8,328 bases of DNA from Rickettsiales bacterium (GCA_031259745.1 JAIRLB010000007.1:1-8328), one strand, 5' to 3'. Positions 1 through 5,916 are shown, counted from the stretch's first letter. Numbers and translations are program-made. Notes: a model not told the origin generated them from the letters alone.

Positions 1-290
1 GTCAGGCCGGTTTCTTGTGGATTTCCGATTTAGCGGTAATGGATCCTTATTTTATTCTGCCATTGCTGATGGGGGCGACCATGTGGTGGCAGCAAAAACT
101 GCAAAGCGCGGCGCCGCAGAACACTGGCAGCGATGACGCGATGGCTAAGACCCAGAGAATTATAAAATGGATGCCGGTTATCTTTACGCTAATGTTTGCC
201 TGGATGCCGGCTGGATTGGTTCTGTACTGGACGGTATCCAATTTGTTCGGGATCGGTCAGATGTATGTGATCAAAAAGAAAAATTCATAG
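1..290 (+). CDS. yidC: YidC membrane protein insertase, C-terminal fragment
   Basis: This is the last 95 codons of YidC, the inner-membrane insertase that folds and inserts membrane proteins alone or with SecYEG. The reading frame is open from the window edge (first full codon at base 3), so the gene starts outside the window. Seen in the sequence: the family pattern DPYFILPLLMGATM, a soluble loop with Gln and Lys, then WMPVIFTLMFAWMPAGLVLYW followed by an SNLFGIGQ segment, which correspond to the last transmembrane helices. The tail is short and basic (KKKNS), as expected for a cytoplasmic end. It stops with TAG and is followed 10 bases later by a strong terminator, so it ends its transcript. 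The family assignment is secure; the missing N-terminal part cannot be described. Confidence 0.95.
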   Translation, partial: QAGFLWISDLAVMDPYFILPLLMGATMWWQQKLQSAAPQNTGSDDAMAKTQRIIKWMPVIFTLMFAWMPAGLVLYWTVSNLFGIGQMYVIKKKNS

Positions 291-300
291 AATAGACAAG

Positions 301-329
301 AACCCGAACATGGTTCGGGTTTTGATTTT
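301..329 (+). terminator. Intrinsic terminator after yidC
   Basis: A perfect 9-bp stem (AACCCGAAC at 301-309 and GTTCGGGTT at 313-321) with a 3-base loop is followed by a T-rich tract (TTTTGATTTTT). It lies 10 bases after the yidC stop and should end that transcript. The T-tract also contains the -35 box of the next promoter. Confidence 0.93.
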
Positions 330-349
330 TCATGATTTTATGTTACAAT
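322..349 (+). promoter_or_regulatory. Sigma70-type promoter for the candidate RNA
   Basis: TTGATT (322-327) and TACAAT (344-349) are separated by 16 bases, and a TG one base upstream of the -10 box makes it an extended -10. Transcription would start near 356, just before the structured segment. The same -35 box, spacing and TG extension recur in the second promoter upstream of tRNA-Trp, which supports both. No transcript data are available. Confidence 0.6.
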
Positions 350-355
350 TGCATC

Positions 356-526
356 GGCATCGTAATTTGCGATGTTGGGGCGTAAGAATCTTTGAAACTA
401 GTGTCCGCAGGAACAAAAAATACCTCCAACTTTGATTGGGGTGGGATGGCGAGTATGCCGAATACGCCCGCTATGCTAGTTTATAGTTCTTAACCTCAAA
501 CCGCCATAATTTTATGATGTTTTTTT
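356..526 (+). ncRNA. Candidate structured small RNA or 5' leader, family unknown
   Basis: This stretch has no confident reading frame but folds well by eye. A small hairpin opens it (CATCG 358-362 with CGATG 370-374). A long rod follows: 374-388 pairs with 487-501 (about 13 pairs), then, after an internal loop, AAACTAG (395-401) pairs with CTAGTTT (476-482). Inside the rod are two hairpins, 423-441 and 448-468 (GGC plus GTAT with ATAC plus GCC). Seven T follow at 520-526, but only a weak A/T hairpin precedes them. A bulged rod next to a good promoter recalls 6S RNA, but the two inner hairpins are not classic for it. I see no hallmarks of SRP RNA, RNase P RNA or tmRNA. It could instead be the leader of the ORF at 514. 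The existence of structure is fairly well supported; the identity is not. Confidence 0.42.
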
Positions 527-666
527 ATAAAAAGTTGTGGATTAAAAATTTTATATCGCGGCAATTTGTTGATTTTTCTGCGGTTGTACGAGCGCTGCTA
601 CTCTTCATTGTGGCACATTCCGCCGCTCAAGAGATAAGCTTTCAAGCGCCCGGCGGCGCCGGTTGA
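514..666 (+). CDS. Possible 50-aa exported or membrane peptide, doubtful
   Basis: A 50-codon frame starts with two ATG codons and encodes a basic N-terminus (FYKKLWIKN) and then a hydrophobic stretch, VVRALLLFIVAHSAAQ, ending in a plausible signal peptidase site (HSAA/Q). It stops with TGA after a Gly/Ala-rich end. I recognise no family. Against it: no Shine-Dalgarno sequence is visible upstream of the ATGs, and the start overlaps the end of the candidate RNA. The same frame continues past the TGA for 26 more sense codons to 744, so it could also be the eroded front of a longer exported protein. Real small gene, pseudogene and chance ORF all remain possible. Confidence 0.25.
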   Translation: MMFFYKKLWIKNFISRQFVDFSAVVRALLLFIVAHSAAQEISFQAPGGAG

Positions 667-835
667 TCATGGCAAAATAATATAAATCAGACAAATGTAT
701 CAGGTTTAAAATCTGTGCCAGCAATCGGCTATGCGTTTATGAATTGAAAGTGAGAGTGTTTTATAAATTATTCTTTTTCAAATATGGATAGGAACTGGTC
801 GGGCATCTTTCCAAATTGTATTCTTTTCAGGCGCA
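667..835. other. AT-rich intergenic stretch without recognisable gene
   Basis: Between the doubtful ORF and the terminator of the virB operon I find no convincing protein gene on either strand, no tRNA and no strong hairpin. Just upstream, CCGCCG (620-625) and CGGCGG (651-656) could form a GC-rich stem with a 25-base loop. The region may be decayed sequence. Confidence 0.4.
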
Positions 836-837
836 TC

Positions 838-861
838 AAAAAACAGCCTGTTGCCGGCTGT
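838..861 (-). terminator. Intrinsic terminator of the virB8-virB9-virB10 operon
   Basis: Read on the minus strand, ACAGCC and GGCTGT form a perfect 6-bp stem around a 7-base loop (GGCAACA), directly followed by six T. It lies about 30 bases after the virB10 stop, so the operon ends with virB10 and no virB11 is co-transcribed downstream. Confidence 0.9.
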
Positions 862-890
862 CTATAATTAACAAAATCGAATTGGTTTGT

Positions 891-3227
891 TCAGGTTAGT
901 GGCGGGAAACAATCTCCGCCGGCGGCTGGGCAACAATTGAATCCTTGCTCTCCCATATCTGTATAAGTCTCGCCGGTGCAGCAGCCATTTGCATCCGGTG
1001 TCGTGCCGTCTTCGCAGGTCAGTCCTGCCGGAGGCGTTTCCACGGGTAGCTTCTGGAATGGATTTTGTATAATGTTGTCTTCATTGTAAGTCAAGCCCAG
1101 CACCTGTTCATTATATTTCTTTTGCTGTTCAGCGGTTCCGTTGTTTGTGGTAGATACCGCGCCTTGGGCGGCGAAGCCAGTCTGCTGTTGATTTGTATAA
1201 ACAGCCTCTTGTTTGGCATTGTTGATTGCCTTGTACTGATTGGACTGGCAATAAAATACAACTGTACGATAATCATATCCTGCGGATTGTATCTCTGCTT
1301 CGGAACCGGACTTAACTTTACCGGTTGCCGTATCGCAATATTGATCCATATTGAATGAACGAACTTGACCCACAAGGCTGCTGGCATTTTCGGGATTTTC
1401 ACCTACGGTTATATGACGTTCTTCGGTTGGCGCATATTCTTCGCTGTATCCGTGTATTTCACATTTCTTGGAATTTGTGCCATTTTTTTCGCCGCATGTC
1501 AAGACCAAGTCTGTTGGTGAAAACACAGTTATGCGCGTGCCGGCGGCGATTGAAAATGGTGGCACTGTATTATCCATCATATCAACCAGCAATTTCTGCG
1601 CAACCTTGTTCCAAGCCGTGATAATTTCATTTTTGGCCAGTTCGGATGAGCGAACTTGGCCGCTTTGTGTTACCGTATTATTGTCTAGATCAATCTGATT
1701 TACGAATTTATCAGATATAGGCGCAATCATATTAACCGCCGCCGGTACAATCGCTGTCAGCATTGGCATAACGAATTGTTCCATATAATCCGTAGAGCCG
1801 CGTCCCGGAACACCCGTGCGACCCTGTGCGTCGCCGGAAAAAGGGCGGTTGCTTGGGCCGCCGGTAAAATTAAATTCAACACCATCCGGTCGAACAAATC
1901 TGTACCAATCGATGCTGATGCGGCCAATTGTCTTATAAGGCCCAGGCATATCGCCGAAAACAGATCCCAACATCATTGTGCCAGCGGGAATAATAATCGT
2001 GCGTCCGTTGTCAGAATAAACGTTGCGGTCAACGGTTGCTGTAACCGGAAGACGCGTTTCGCCCTTTACCGCGCGTATTTCTGACACAATTGTCGCGGGA
2101 ATCGGCTTGTACTGGCGCAAAACAAATGTGCGGTCGTATGGCGCGTTATTAACTGTTGCCTGCTTGTTCATAGAGGATGGCAACAGCTTTTTTTCATCTT
2201 TTGGTATAAAATCAGGATTAATCTCTGATAAACTCAAGGCTTTTCCATACGTTTGACCGATCAAATCAGTGTTGTTTGCGGGTCTCTTCGCAACTGGGTT
2301 GGATAATTTCGGCAGGGTGCCGTTTGTAATTGAAGCATGGCCTATATGCTCGGCGTCTGTTCCGATCTTCTTTCCGGAATTATTTATATCTGAGATGATT
2401 CCATTGTCAGGATTGTAAACGCCAGTAGGCGTGGTGCAATCCTTGTCCGAAAACGGATGAAACATGTATGACCCGCTTTTTGGCTTTATCCATCCAATCT
2501 GTTGTCCAGACATTCCATATCCCGGGAATGCAAAATCAGAGCATTTTTCTGCCGGCTTATTCACCGTCGGCTGCGCCTTTGGCGCAACAATCGGCACCGG
2601 GGCGGGTGTCGGCTCAGTATCTTCAACAGGCGCTGGCACAGGTATGGGGGGGTGCGCAGGCTTTACGGGTTCCGGTGTGATGACTTGCTCTGGTTTTAGT
2701 TTTATTGGCTCTGTCTTTGGTTGCTCAACCTCTGCCGCAGCAACCAAAATTATGATTTTGTCCGTGCGTTTCATATTCTCGGGTTGTGATGCGCCGCGCC
2801 AATCTATGAACAATGATGCGCCGATGGCTTCGGATTCGATTTTCGGCGCATACTCGACGCTGATAGAGCAAGAAAATTTATCGCTGATCTGTTTGGCGTT
2901 TATGCAGGTTGTTTTTGGGTTTGACAGACCTGGAATTTCTTTGGACAGACGGACGGCATCCACCTTGACGGGCGCGCTGGCGGAAATCGTAAACCGCTGG
3001 CTTTTTGTTTCGCCGATCTTGGTTTCCGTCCAGTTGACCGAATCAGGATCTATGGTTATAGAGGCCTGGACCGATTCAACCGCTTCGACAGTCTGTTTTT
3101 TATTGCCATTTACAAGCAGGGTAAGCAAAGTTAAAACAACGATAAATGCGGCGGACAGCAACAGCCACTGCACATGCTTCGGCGTGCTCTTTCTTAATTC
3201 TGAAAATTGTGTTTTCAACGACTTCAT
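891..3227 (-). CDS. virB10: VirB10/TrbI-family type IV secretion core protein, enlarged
   Basis: VirB10 spans the envelope of type IV secretion systems, linking the inner-membrane complex to the outer-membrane pore. Seen in the 778 residues: a short cytoplasmic tail; one membrane helix (about 20-39); an Ig-like beta domain (55-165, C108 and C120); a Pro-rich linker (166-225); an unassigned domain (228-345, C229 and C264); a TrbI domain (365-575) with PIPATIVSEIRAV, DRNVYSDNGRTIIIPAGT and the closing FSIAAGTRITVF; and a hydrophobic segment near 483-503 where VirB10 places its outer-membrane antenna. A cysteine-rich tail (576-778) follows, ending in CEDG, GCC, NCC and DCFPP. Typical VirB10 is roughly 380-450 aa, so the extra domains are notable. 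The start follows virB9 by 15 bases with a close, weak GGA. DotG of type IVB systems has a similar C-terminal domain, but the VirB8 and VirB9 neighbours favour VirB10. Confidence 0.9.
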   Translation of the reverse strand: MKSLKTQFSELRKSTPKHVQWLLLSAAFIVVLTLLTLLVNGNKKQTVEAVESVQASITIDPDSVNWTETKIGETKSQRFTISASAPVKVDAVRLSKEIPGLSNPKTTCINAKQISDKFSCSISVEYAPKIESEAIGASLFIDWRGASQPENMKRTDKIIILVAAAEVEQPKTEPIKLKPEQVITPEPVKPAHPPIPVPAPVEDTEPTPAPVPIVAPKAQPTVNKPAEKCSDFAFPGYGMSGQQIGWIKPKSGSYMFHPFSDKDCTTPTGVYNPDNGIISDINNSGKKIGTDAEHIGHASITNGTLPKLSNPVAKRPANNTDLIGQTYGKALSLSEINPDFIPKDEKKLLPSSMNKQATVNNAPYDRTFVLRQYKPIPATIVSEIRAVKGETRLPVTATVDRNVYSDNGRTIIIPAGTMMLGSVFGDMPGPYKTIGRISIDWYRFVRPDGVEFNFTGGPSNRPFSGDAQGRTGVPGRGSTDYMEQFVMPMLTAIVPAAVNMIAPISDKFVNQIDLDNNTVTQSGQVRSSELAKNEIITAWNKVAQKLLVDMMDNTVPPFSIAAGTRITVFSPTDLVLTCGEKNGTNSKKCEIHGYSEEYAPTEERHITVGENPENASSLVGQVRSFNMDQYCDTATGKVKSGSEAEIQSAGYDYRTVVFYCQSNQYKAINNAKQEAVYTNQQQTGFAAQGAVSTTNNGTAEQQKKYNEQVLGLTYNEDNIIQNPFQKLPVETPPAGLTCEDGTTPDANGCCTGETYTDMGEQGFNCCPAAGGDCFPPLT

Positions 3228-3242
3228 TTCCGATTACTGAAA

Positions 3243-4733
3243 CTATTGTATTCTGACCACATGGCAGCTGGCGCCCGAAAACTTTAACATTTGATCGCAC
3301 AGCTTCTGCGCCGCGTCAATGTCGGACATCGGGCCGATGCGCAGGCGGTAAAGACGTGCAGTCGAAGAATCGGAACCCAGATCGCCGACCCCTTGCTCGT
3401 CCACCGCAAAGAAGACCATATTCTTATAAGGCGTCAGCAAGCCTTTGCCGTCTTCGCCGCTGAACTTTGCCAACAGTGACGTCCAGTAATCATTTAATGC
3501 CTTGACCGATGTGTCGGATTTCAATTCTACCGCGACGCCTGATTGGTTGCTGCTGATCAGCGGAATATTTGTCTGTGGCAAATATGATCCTGCCGTGTTT
3601 CTTTCAGTCGGAATCATTGTGACGCCCGAACCGGATGAATAGCCTGTTGGCGCCGGCATTTGCGTGGCGCCATAAGTCATTGTGGGCGCCACGCTATAGC
3701 CGTTTGATGCAACCATCGACGGCTGATTGCCGACATAGGCGCTGTTTAACGACTGGCTGCTGTACATCGACTGCGCTACATTCGCTTCAGCCAGCGCCAT
3801 TACGGACGCGGTGTCGGCAATCAGGAACGGTTTCTCGCGCTTTTTAATGCATACAATTCTTTGACCCGAACGCAGGATCATATCGCCCACGGCCTCTATT
3901 ATCAATAATCTTCCGTTTTCACCGTCCGTGCGGAATCCGACCGGTGATTCTCCGCCTTCTACCAGCAGGGCAACAACGGGACGCTGCGTCATTGATATAA
4001 CCTTGTCGCCAAAATCGATGTACGTAAAGATTCTGTCGCGCCATACGCGTTCCGGCGCAATAACATAATCATCCGGGTTCGGAACAAAGATGTCCAAATC
4101 GAAACGGAATTCGGACGGGTCGATTTTCATGGATTTAATCCAGCCGTAATCTTCACCGTCTACGCCCACAACAGATGACCCGCCGGATGCTTTTTTGAAT
4201 ATGGAATTCATGCCGGAATATTGTGCACCGGAAGTGGAAGAGGCAGCGATCGGCAGCCTGTTGTTGCCGTCCAATACGATGTCAACTTGGGAATATGTGA
4301 TTTCGTCGCTGTTTGCGGGTTCGCTACGCAGATAAAAGATATATTTGTTGCCGCTTTTGCCGAGCACAATCAAGTTTGTATCCGCGCCTTGGTTGCTGCC
4401 TTCCGGCGTGATGTACATAGAGCGTCCGCCTTTTTCCGGTTTTAATTGAAACAATCCGTCATTGCCAACCGTACCGTCTTCTATTTGCTCGCCCTCGGGC
4501 AGATTGACCATCGTGACCATGCCGTTTCTCAGCTTGATCGGCAGCACGTTGCCGGGACTCCAAGTCAATTGGGCATAGCCCGGTTTTAAGCTGCCCGATG
4601 CCATGTTTGCATCCGGATTGTCCCAAGCATCCTGCGCCCCTTGCGCGGCGGATGCGTTCAGCATGGCAAAAGCCGTCAAGGCAATCATACAAAACGCCGG
4701 TATTTTCAACTTAGATGATTTTGCAAGTGTCAT
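3243..4733 (-). CDS. virB9: VirB9/TrbG/CagX-family secretion core protein with C-terminal SPOR domain
   Basis: VirB9 forms the periplasmic and outer-membrane ring of the type IV secretion core with VirB7 and VirB10. Seen in the 496 residues: a signal peptide (1 to about 33, with ASAAQGA at its end); a VirB9 N-terminal domain (about 65-158) with the signatures VNLPEGEQIEDGTVG, GADTNLIVLGK and YIFYLR; and a C-terminal beta domain (about 208-298) with PERVWRDRIFTYIDFGDK and a closing LRSGQRIVCIKK. A low-complexity Ser/Tyr/Gly/Pro linker (about 300-395) leads to a region matching the SPOR fold (398-496), ending YRLRIGPMSDIDAAQKLCDQ, then GASCHVV. SPOR domains bind peptidoglycan stripped of stem peptides. 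Usual VirB9 is about 270-300 aa. The start is set by AGGA six bases upstream of ATG. The gene lies 27 bases after virB8 and 15 before virB10, so they form one operon. Confidence 0.9.
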   Translation of the reverse strand: MTLAKSSKLKIPAFCMIALTAFAMLNASAAQGAQDAWDNPDANMASGSLKPGYAQLTWSPGNVLPIKLRNGMVTMVNLPEGEQIEDGTVGNDGLFQLKPEKGGRSMYITPEGSNQGADTNLIVLGKSGNKYIFYLRSEPANSDEITYSQVDIVLDGNNRLPIAASSTSGAQYSGMNSIFKKASGGSSVVGVDGEDYGWIKSMKIDPSEFRFDLDIFVPNPDDYVIAPERVWRDRIFTYIDFGDKVISMTQRPVVALLVEGGESPVGFRTDGENGRLLIIEAVGDMILRSGQRIVCIKKREKPFLIADTASVMALAEANVAQSMYSSQSLNSAYVGNQPSMVASNGYSVAPTMTYGATQMPAPTGYSSGSGVTMIPTERNTAGSYLPQTNIPLISSNQSGVAVELKSDTSVKALNDYWTSLLAKFSGEDGKGLLTPYKNMVFFAVDEQGVGDLGSDSSTARLYRLRIGPMSDIDAAQKLCDQMLKFSGASCHVVRIQ

Positions 4734-4760
4734 TTTCTTTCCTTCTATTATCTATGCGCC

Positions 4761-5426
4761 TTATAGAAAATCCAGTGGATCGCCGTTGCCGGATTCCACC
4801 TTGTATTCGGAAACGCGCAGCCCCAGCGGATTATTCAAACGGTCTGTCCATTTTATCACATTTTCATGTTCCAGTTTCACTTCGATTGTATAATCTTTTT
4901 CAGATGTCTGTCCATCACTATTTGTACAGAAATATCTGAAACTTACCGCATATGTATTCAATTCGCCCGTATGGGGATCGTGCGCCCGTGGGGCGGTTAT
5001 GCCCGTGAATTCCACCGGACAACGGAATTCAAAGTCCGGGGCCTCTTCCATATATGCCAGCCACATTCTGGTATTTTCGAATGCGGAATATACCCCGGGC
5101 GTGCTCCACATATAAACGGTGCCCTCCCTGTCCCATTTGCGCCGCATTGCGACGGCGCTGGGGATGATTTCATTCCTAGCCTTGATATATTCCTTGATAA
5201 AAGCCTGTTTGTAAATATCAATATTATCCGCGTTTGGCGTAAATGATGTCAGTTTGATTTCCAATTCAGCTTTGGGCTGTGTTGTCAGAAAGAAAACCTG
5301 AGTTTTGTCCAGCGGATACATCTTGACTAATGTTATGACAAGAACCACCACCACGACCAAACTGGCCGCGGATACAAAAGTCATCAATCTTGACATTAAA
5401 GTTGGCGGTTCAATGCTGTTTGACAC
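4761..5426 (-). CDS. virB8: VirB8-family inner-membrane type IV secretion protein
   Basis: VirB8 is a bitopic inner-membrane protein that helps assemble the type IV secretion channel. With the GTG start chosen here it is 221 aa, close to the usual size. Seen: a short cytoplasmic tail, one transmembrane helix (about 14-35, VSAASLVVVVVLVITLV), and a periplasmic NTF2-like domain. That domain has FIKEYIKARNEIIP (helix region), VYSAFENT, and the family's hallmark NPLGLRVSEYKVE near the end. The frame is open upstream to an ATG at 5537, but that extension runs through a tandem-repeat and inverted-repeat tract and over the predicted promoter (5463-5492). GTG at 5426 has GAGAG about ten bases upstream; a TTG at 5435 is a second choice. 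First gene of the operon with virB9 and virB10. DotI/IcmL is a related alternative, but the NPLG motif favours VirB8. Confidence 0.85.
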   Translation of the reverse strand: MSNSIEPPTLMSRLMTFVSAASLVVVVVLVITLVKMYPLDKTQVFFLTTQPKAELEIKLTSFTPNADNIDIYKQAFIKEYIKARNEIIPSAVAMRRKWDREGTVYMWSTPGVYSAFENTRMWLAYMEEAPDFEFRCPVEFTGITAPRAHDPHTGELNTYAVSFRYFCTNSDGQTSEKDYTIEVKLEHENVIKWTDRLNNPLGLRVSEYKVESGNGDPLDFL

Positions 5427-5462
5427 GGTGCTCAATCTCTCTTGTTTACCCTTGTTTAAAGG

Positions 5463-5492
5463 ATTGTAAAAGAAAAACGCATGGCCACGCAA
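5463..5492 (-). promoter_or_regulatory. Promoter of the virB8-virB9-virB10 operon
   Basis: On the minus strand TTGCGT (5492-5487) and TACAAT (5468-5463) are 18 bases apart, giving a start near 5456 and a leader of about 30 bases before the GTG of virB8. The -35 box sits at the end of the left arm of the inverted repeat, as the -35 box of the opposite promoter does in the right arm. Confidence 0.6.
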
Positions 5493-5515
5493 GCGAAAAG
5501 TGAGATTAAAGACCA
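5489..5515 (-). repeat. Inverted repeat, left arm
   Basis: Read on the minus strand, this 27-base arm matches the right arm (5662-5688 on the plus strand) at 24 of 27 positions. It begins TGGTCTTTAA and ends CTTTTCGCTTGC in both copies; the differences are confined to the five bases between. Further partial copies of GTCTTTA lie just upstream (5521-5534). Confidence 0.85.
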
Positions 5516-5534
5516 GAGAATAAAGACTAAAGAC
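5507..5534 (-). repeat. Tandem 7-base repeat GTCTTTA
   Basis: On the minus strand GTCTTTA occurs at 5534-5528, 5527-5521 and 5513-5507. The unit between, at 5520-5514, is degenerate (TTCTCTG), so four 7-base units lie in phase. The right arm has only one GTCTTTA. This suggests slippage expansion upstream of the virB8 promoter. Confidence 0.7.
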
Positions 5535-5544
5535 CAAATGTTGT

Positions 5545-5566
5545 CAAAATTGCATCAGCAATTTTG
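5545..5566. repeat. Perfect 9-bp palindromic hairpin between the divergent promoters
   Basis: CAAAATTGC (5545-5553) and GCAATTTTG (5558-5566) are perfect inverted copies around the 4-base loop ATCA. No T-tract follows on either strand, so it is not an obvious terminator. It could be an operator palindrome or part of a small repeat element. Confidence 0.6.
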
Positions 5567-5661
5567 GTTTGGATTAAAATTAGGATTAGATTAAATACAG
5601 TTAACCAAGGTTTTGAGATTTACAATAATCATAAATCTGTTTGTAACGCAAACATCACATT

Positions 5662-5688
5662 TGGTCTTTAACTTAACTTTTCGCTTGC
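5662..5688 (+). repeat. Inverted repeat, right arm
   Basis: Partner of the arm at 5489-5515, separated from it by 146 bases of AT-rich sequence. Its last bases (TTGC at 5685-5688) form most of the -35 box of the promoter facing tRNA-Trp. Confidence 0.85.
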
Positions 5689-5713
5689 ACTGGCAAGATT
5701 AAAGCCTTATAAT
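5685..5713 (+). promoter_or_regulatory. Upstream promoter (P1) of the tRNA-Trp/secE operon
   Basis: TTGCAC (5685-5690) and a perfect TATAAT (5708-5713) are 17 bases apart, close to the sigma70 consensus. It is the strongest promoter in the window by eye and faces tRNA-Trp, secE and nusG. Its -35 box is in the right arm of the inverted repeat. Confidence 0.75.
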
Positions 5714-5722
5714 ACTTTCCGC

Positions 5723-5750
5723 TTGATTTTTAGTATTATTGTGCTACATT
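5723..5750 (+). promoter_or_regulatory. Second promoter (P2) of the tRNA-Trp/secE operon
   Basis: TTGATT (5723-5728) and TACATT (5745-5750) are 16 bases apart with a TG extension (5742-5743), the same design as the promoter at 322-349. Together with P1 it would give tandem promoters, common for stable RNA operons. The start would fall near 5757. Confidence 0.55.
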
Positions 5751-5840
5751 AGCGCGAGTTATTAATGTAAAACGGTGTTTTGGGCAGATGCGCAGCAGAT
5801 TTCCAGATCAATGTGTCGCTGTAACGCTGGCGAGCTTTTT

Positions 5841-5914
5841 AGGGGCATAGTTCAACGGTAGAATATCGGTCTCCAAAACCGCGGATGAGGGTTCGATTCC
5901 TTCTGCCCCTGCCA
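5841..5914 (+). tRNA. trnW: tRNA-Trp (anticodon CCA)
   Basis: All arms can be drawn. The acceptor AGGGGCA (5841-5847) pairs with TGCCCCT (5904-5910), followed by G and an encoded CCA. The anticodon loop CTCCAAA (5871-5877) carries CCA at 5873-5875. The T arm GAGGG/CCTTC surrounds the loop TTCGATT (5892-5898). The outermost pair of the anticodon stem (5866 with 5882) is a mismatch. It reads UGG, in keeping with the standard code used by every gene here. It precedes secE by 81 bases, the arrangement usual in many Proteobacteria, so the two are probably co-transcribed and processed apart. Confidence 0.96.
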
Positions 5915-5916
5915 CT

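Noticed and set aside
356..526. tmRNA, SRP RNA or RNase P RNA
   Set aside because: No tag-peptide frame or tRNA-like end, no GGAA-capped SRP helix, and no conserved RNase P core sequences are visible.
514..747. TGA recoded as tryptophan
   Set aside because: The frame at 514 reads through a TGA, but every assigned gene is intact under the standard code, uses TGG for Trp, and the only tRNA-Trp here has anticodon CCA. There is no TGA inside any secure gene.
350..890. CRISPR array
   Set aside because: No regularly spaced direct repeats are present anywhere in the window; the repeats seen are inverted or short tandem ones.
2464..3240. 258-codon plus-strand ORF opposite virB10
   Set aside because: It is the antisense shadow of the well-supported virB10 frame. 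Its composition reflects the complement of Pro/Ala-rich coding sequence, and it has no recognisable domain.
891..5426. Type IVB (Dot/Icm) DotI-DotH-DotG cluster
   Set aside because: The gene order is the same, but the VirB8 motif NPLG..VSEY, the VirB9 motifs (LPEGEQIEDGTVG, GADTNLIVL) and the VirB10 signatures point to the P-type (VirB) family.
4761..5537. Longer virB8 product starting at ATG 5537
   Set aside because: The extra 37 codons lie across the inverted repeat arm, the 7-base tandem repeats and a predicted promoter, and do not resemble a VirB8 N-terminus. GTG at 5426 follows a GAGAG ribosome site and gives the usual length.
5841..5914. tRNA-Trp as the integration site of a secretion island
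   Set aside because: Islands usually insert at the 3' end of a tRNA. Here the secretion genes lie on the 5' side, the 3' side runs directly into secE, and no integrase or duplicated tRNA end is visible.
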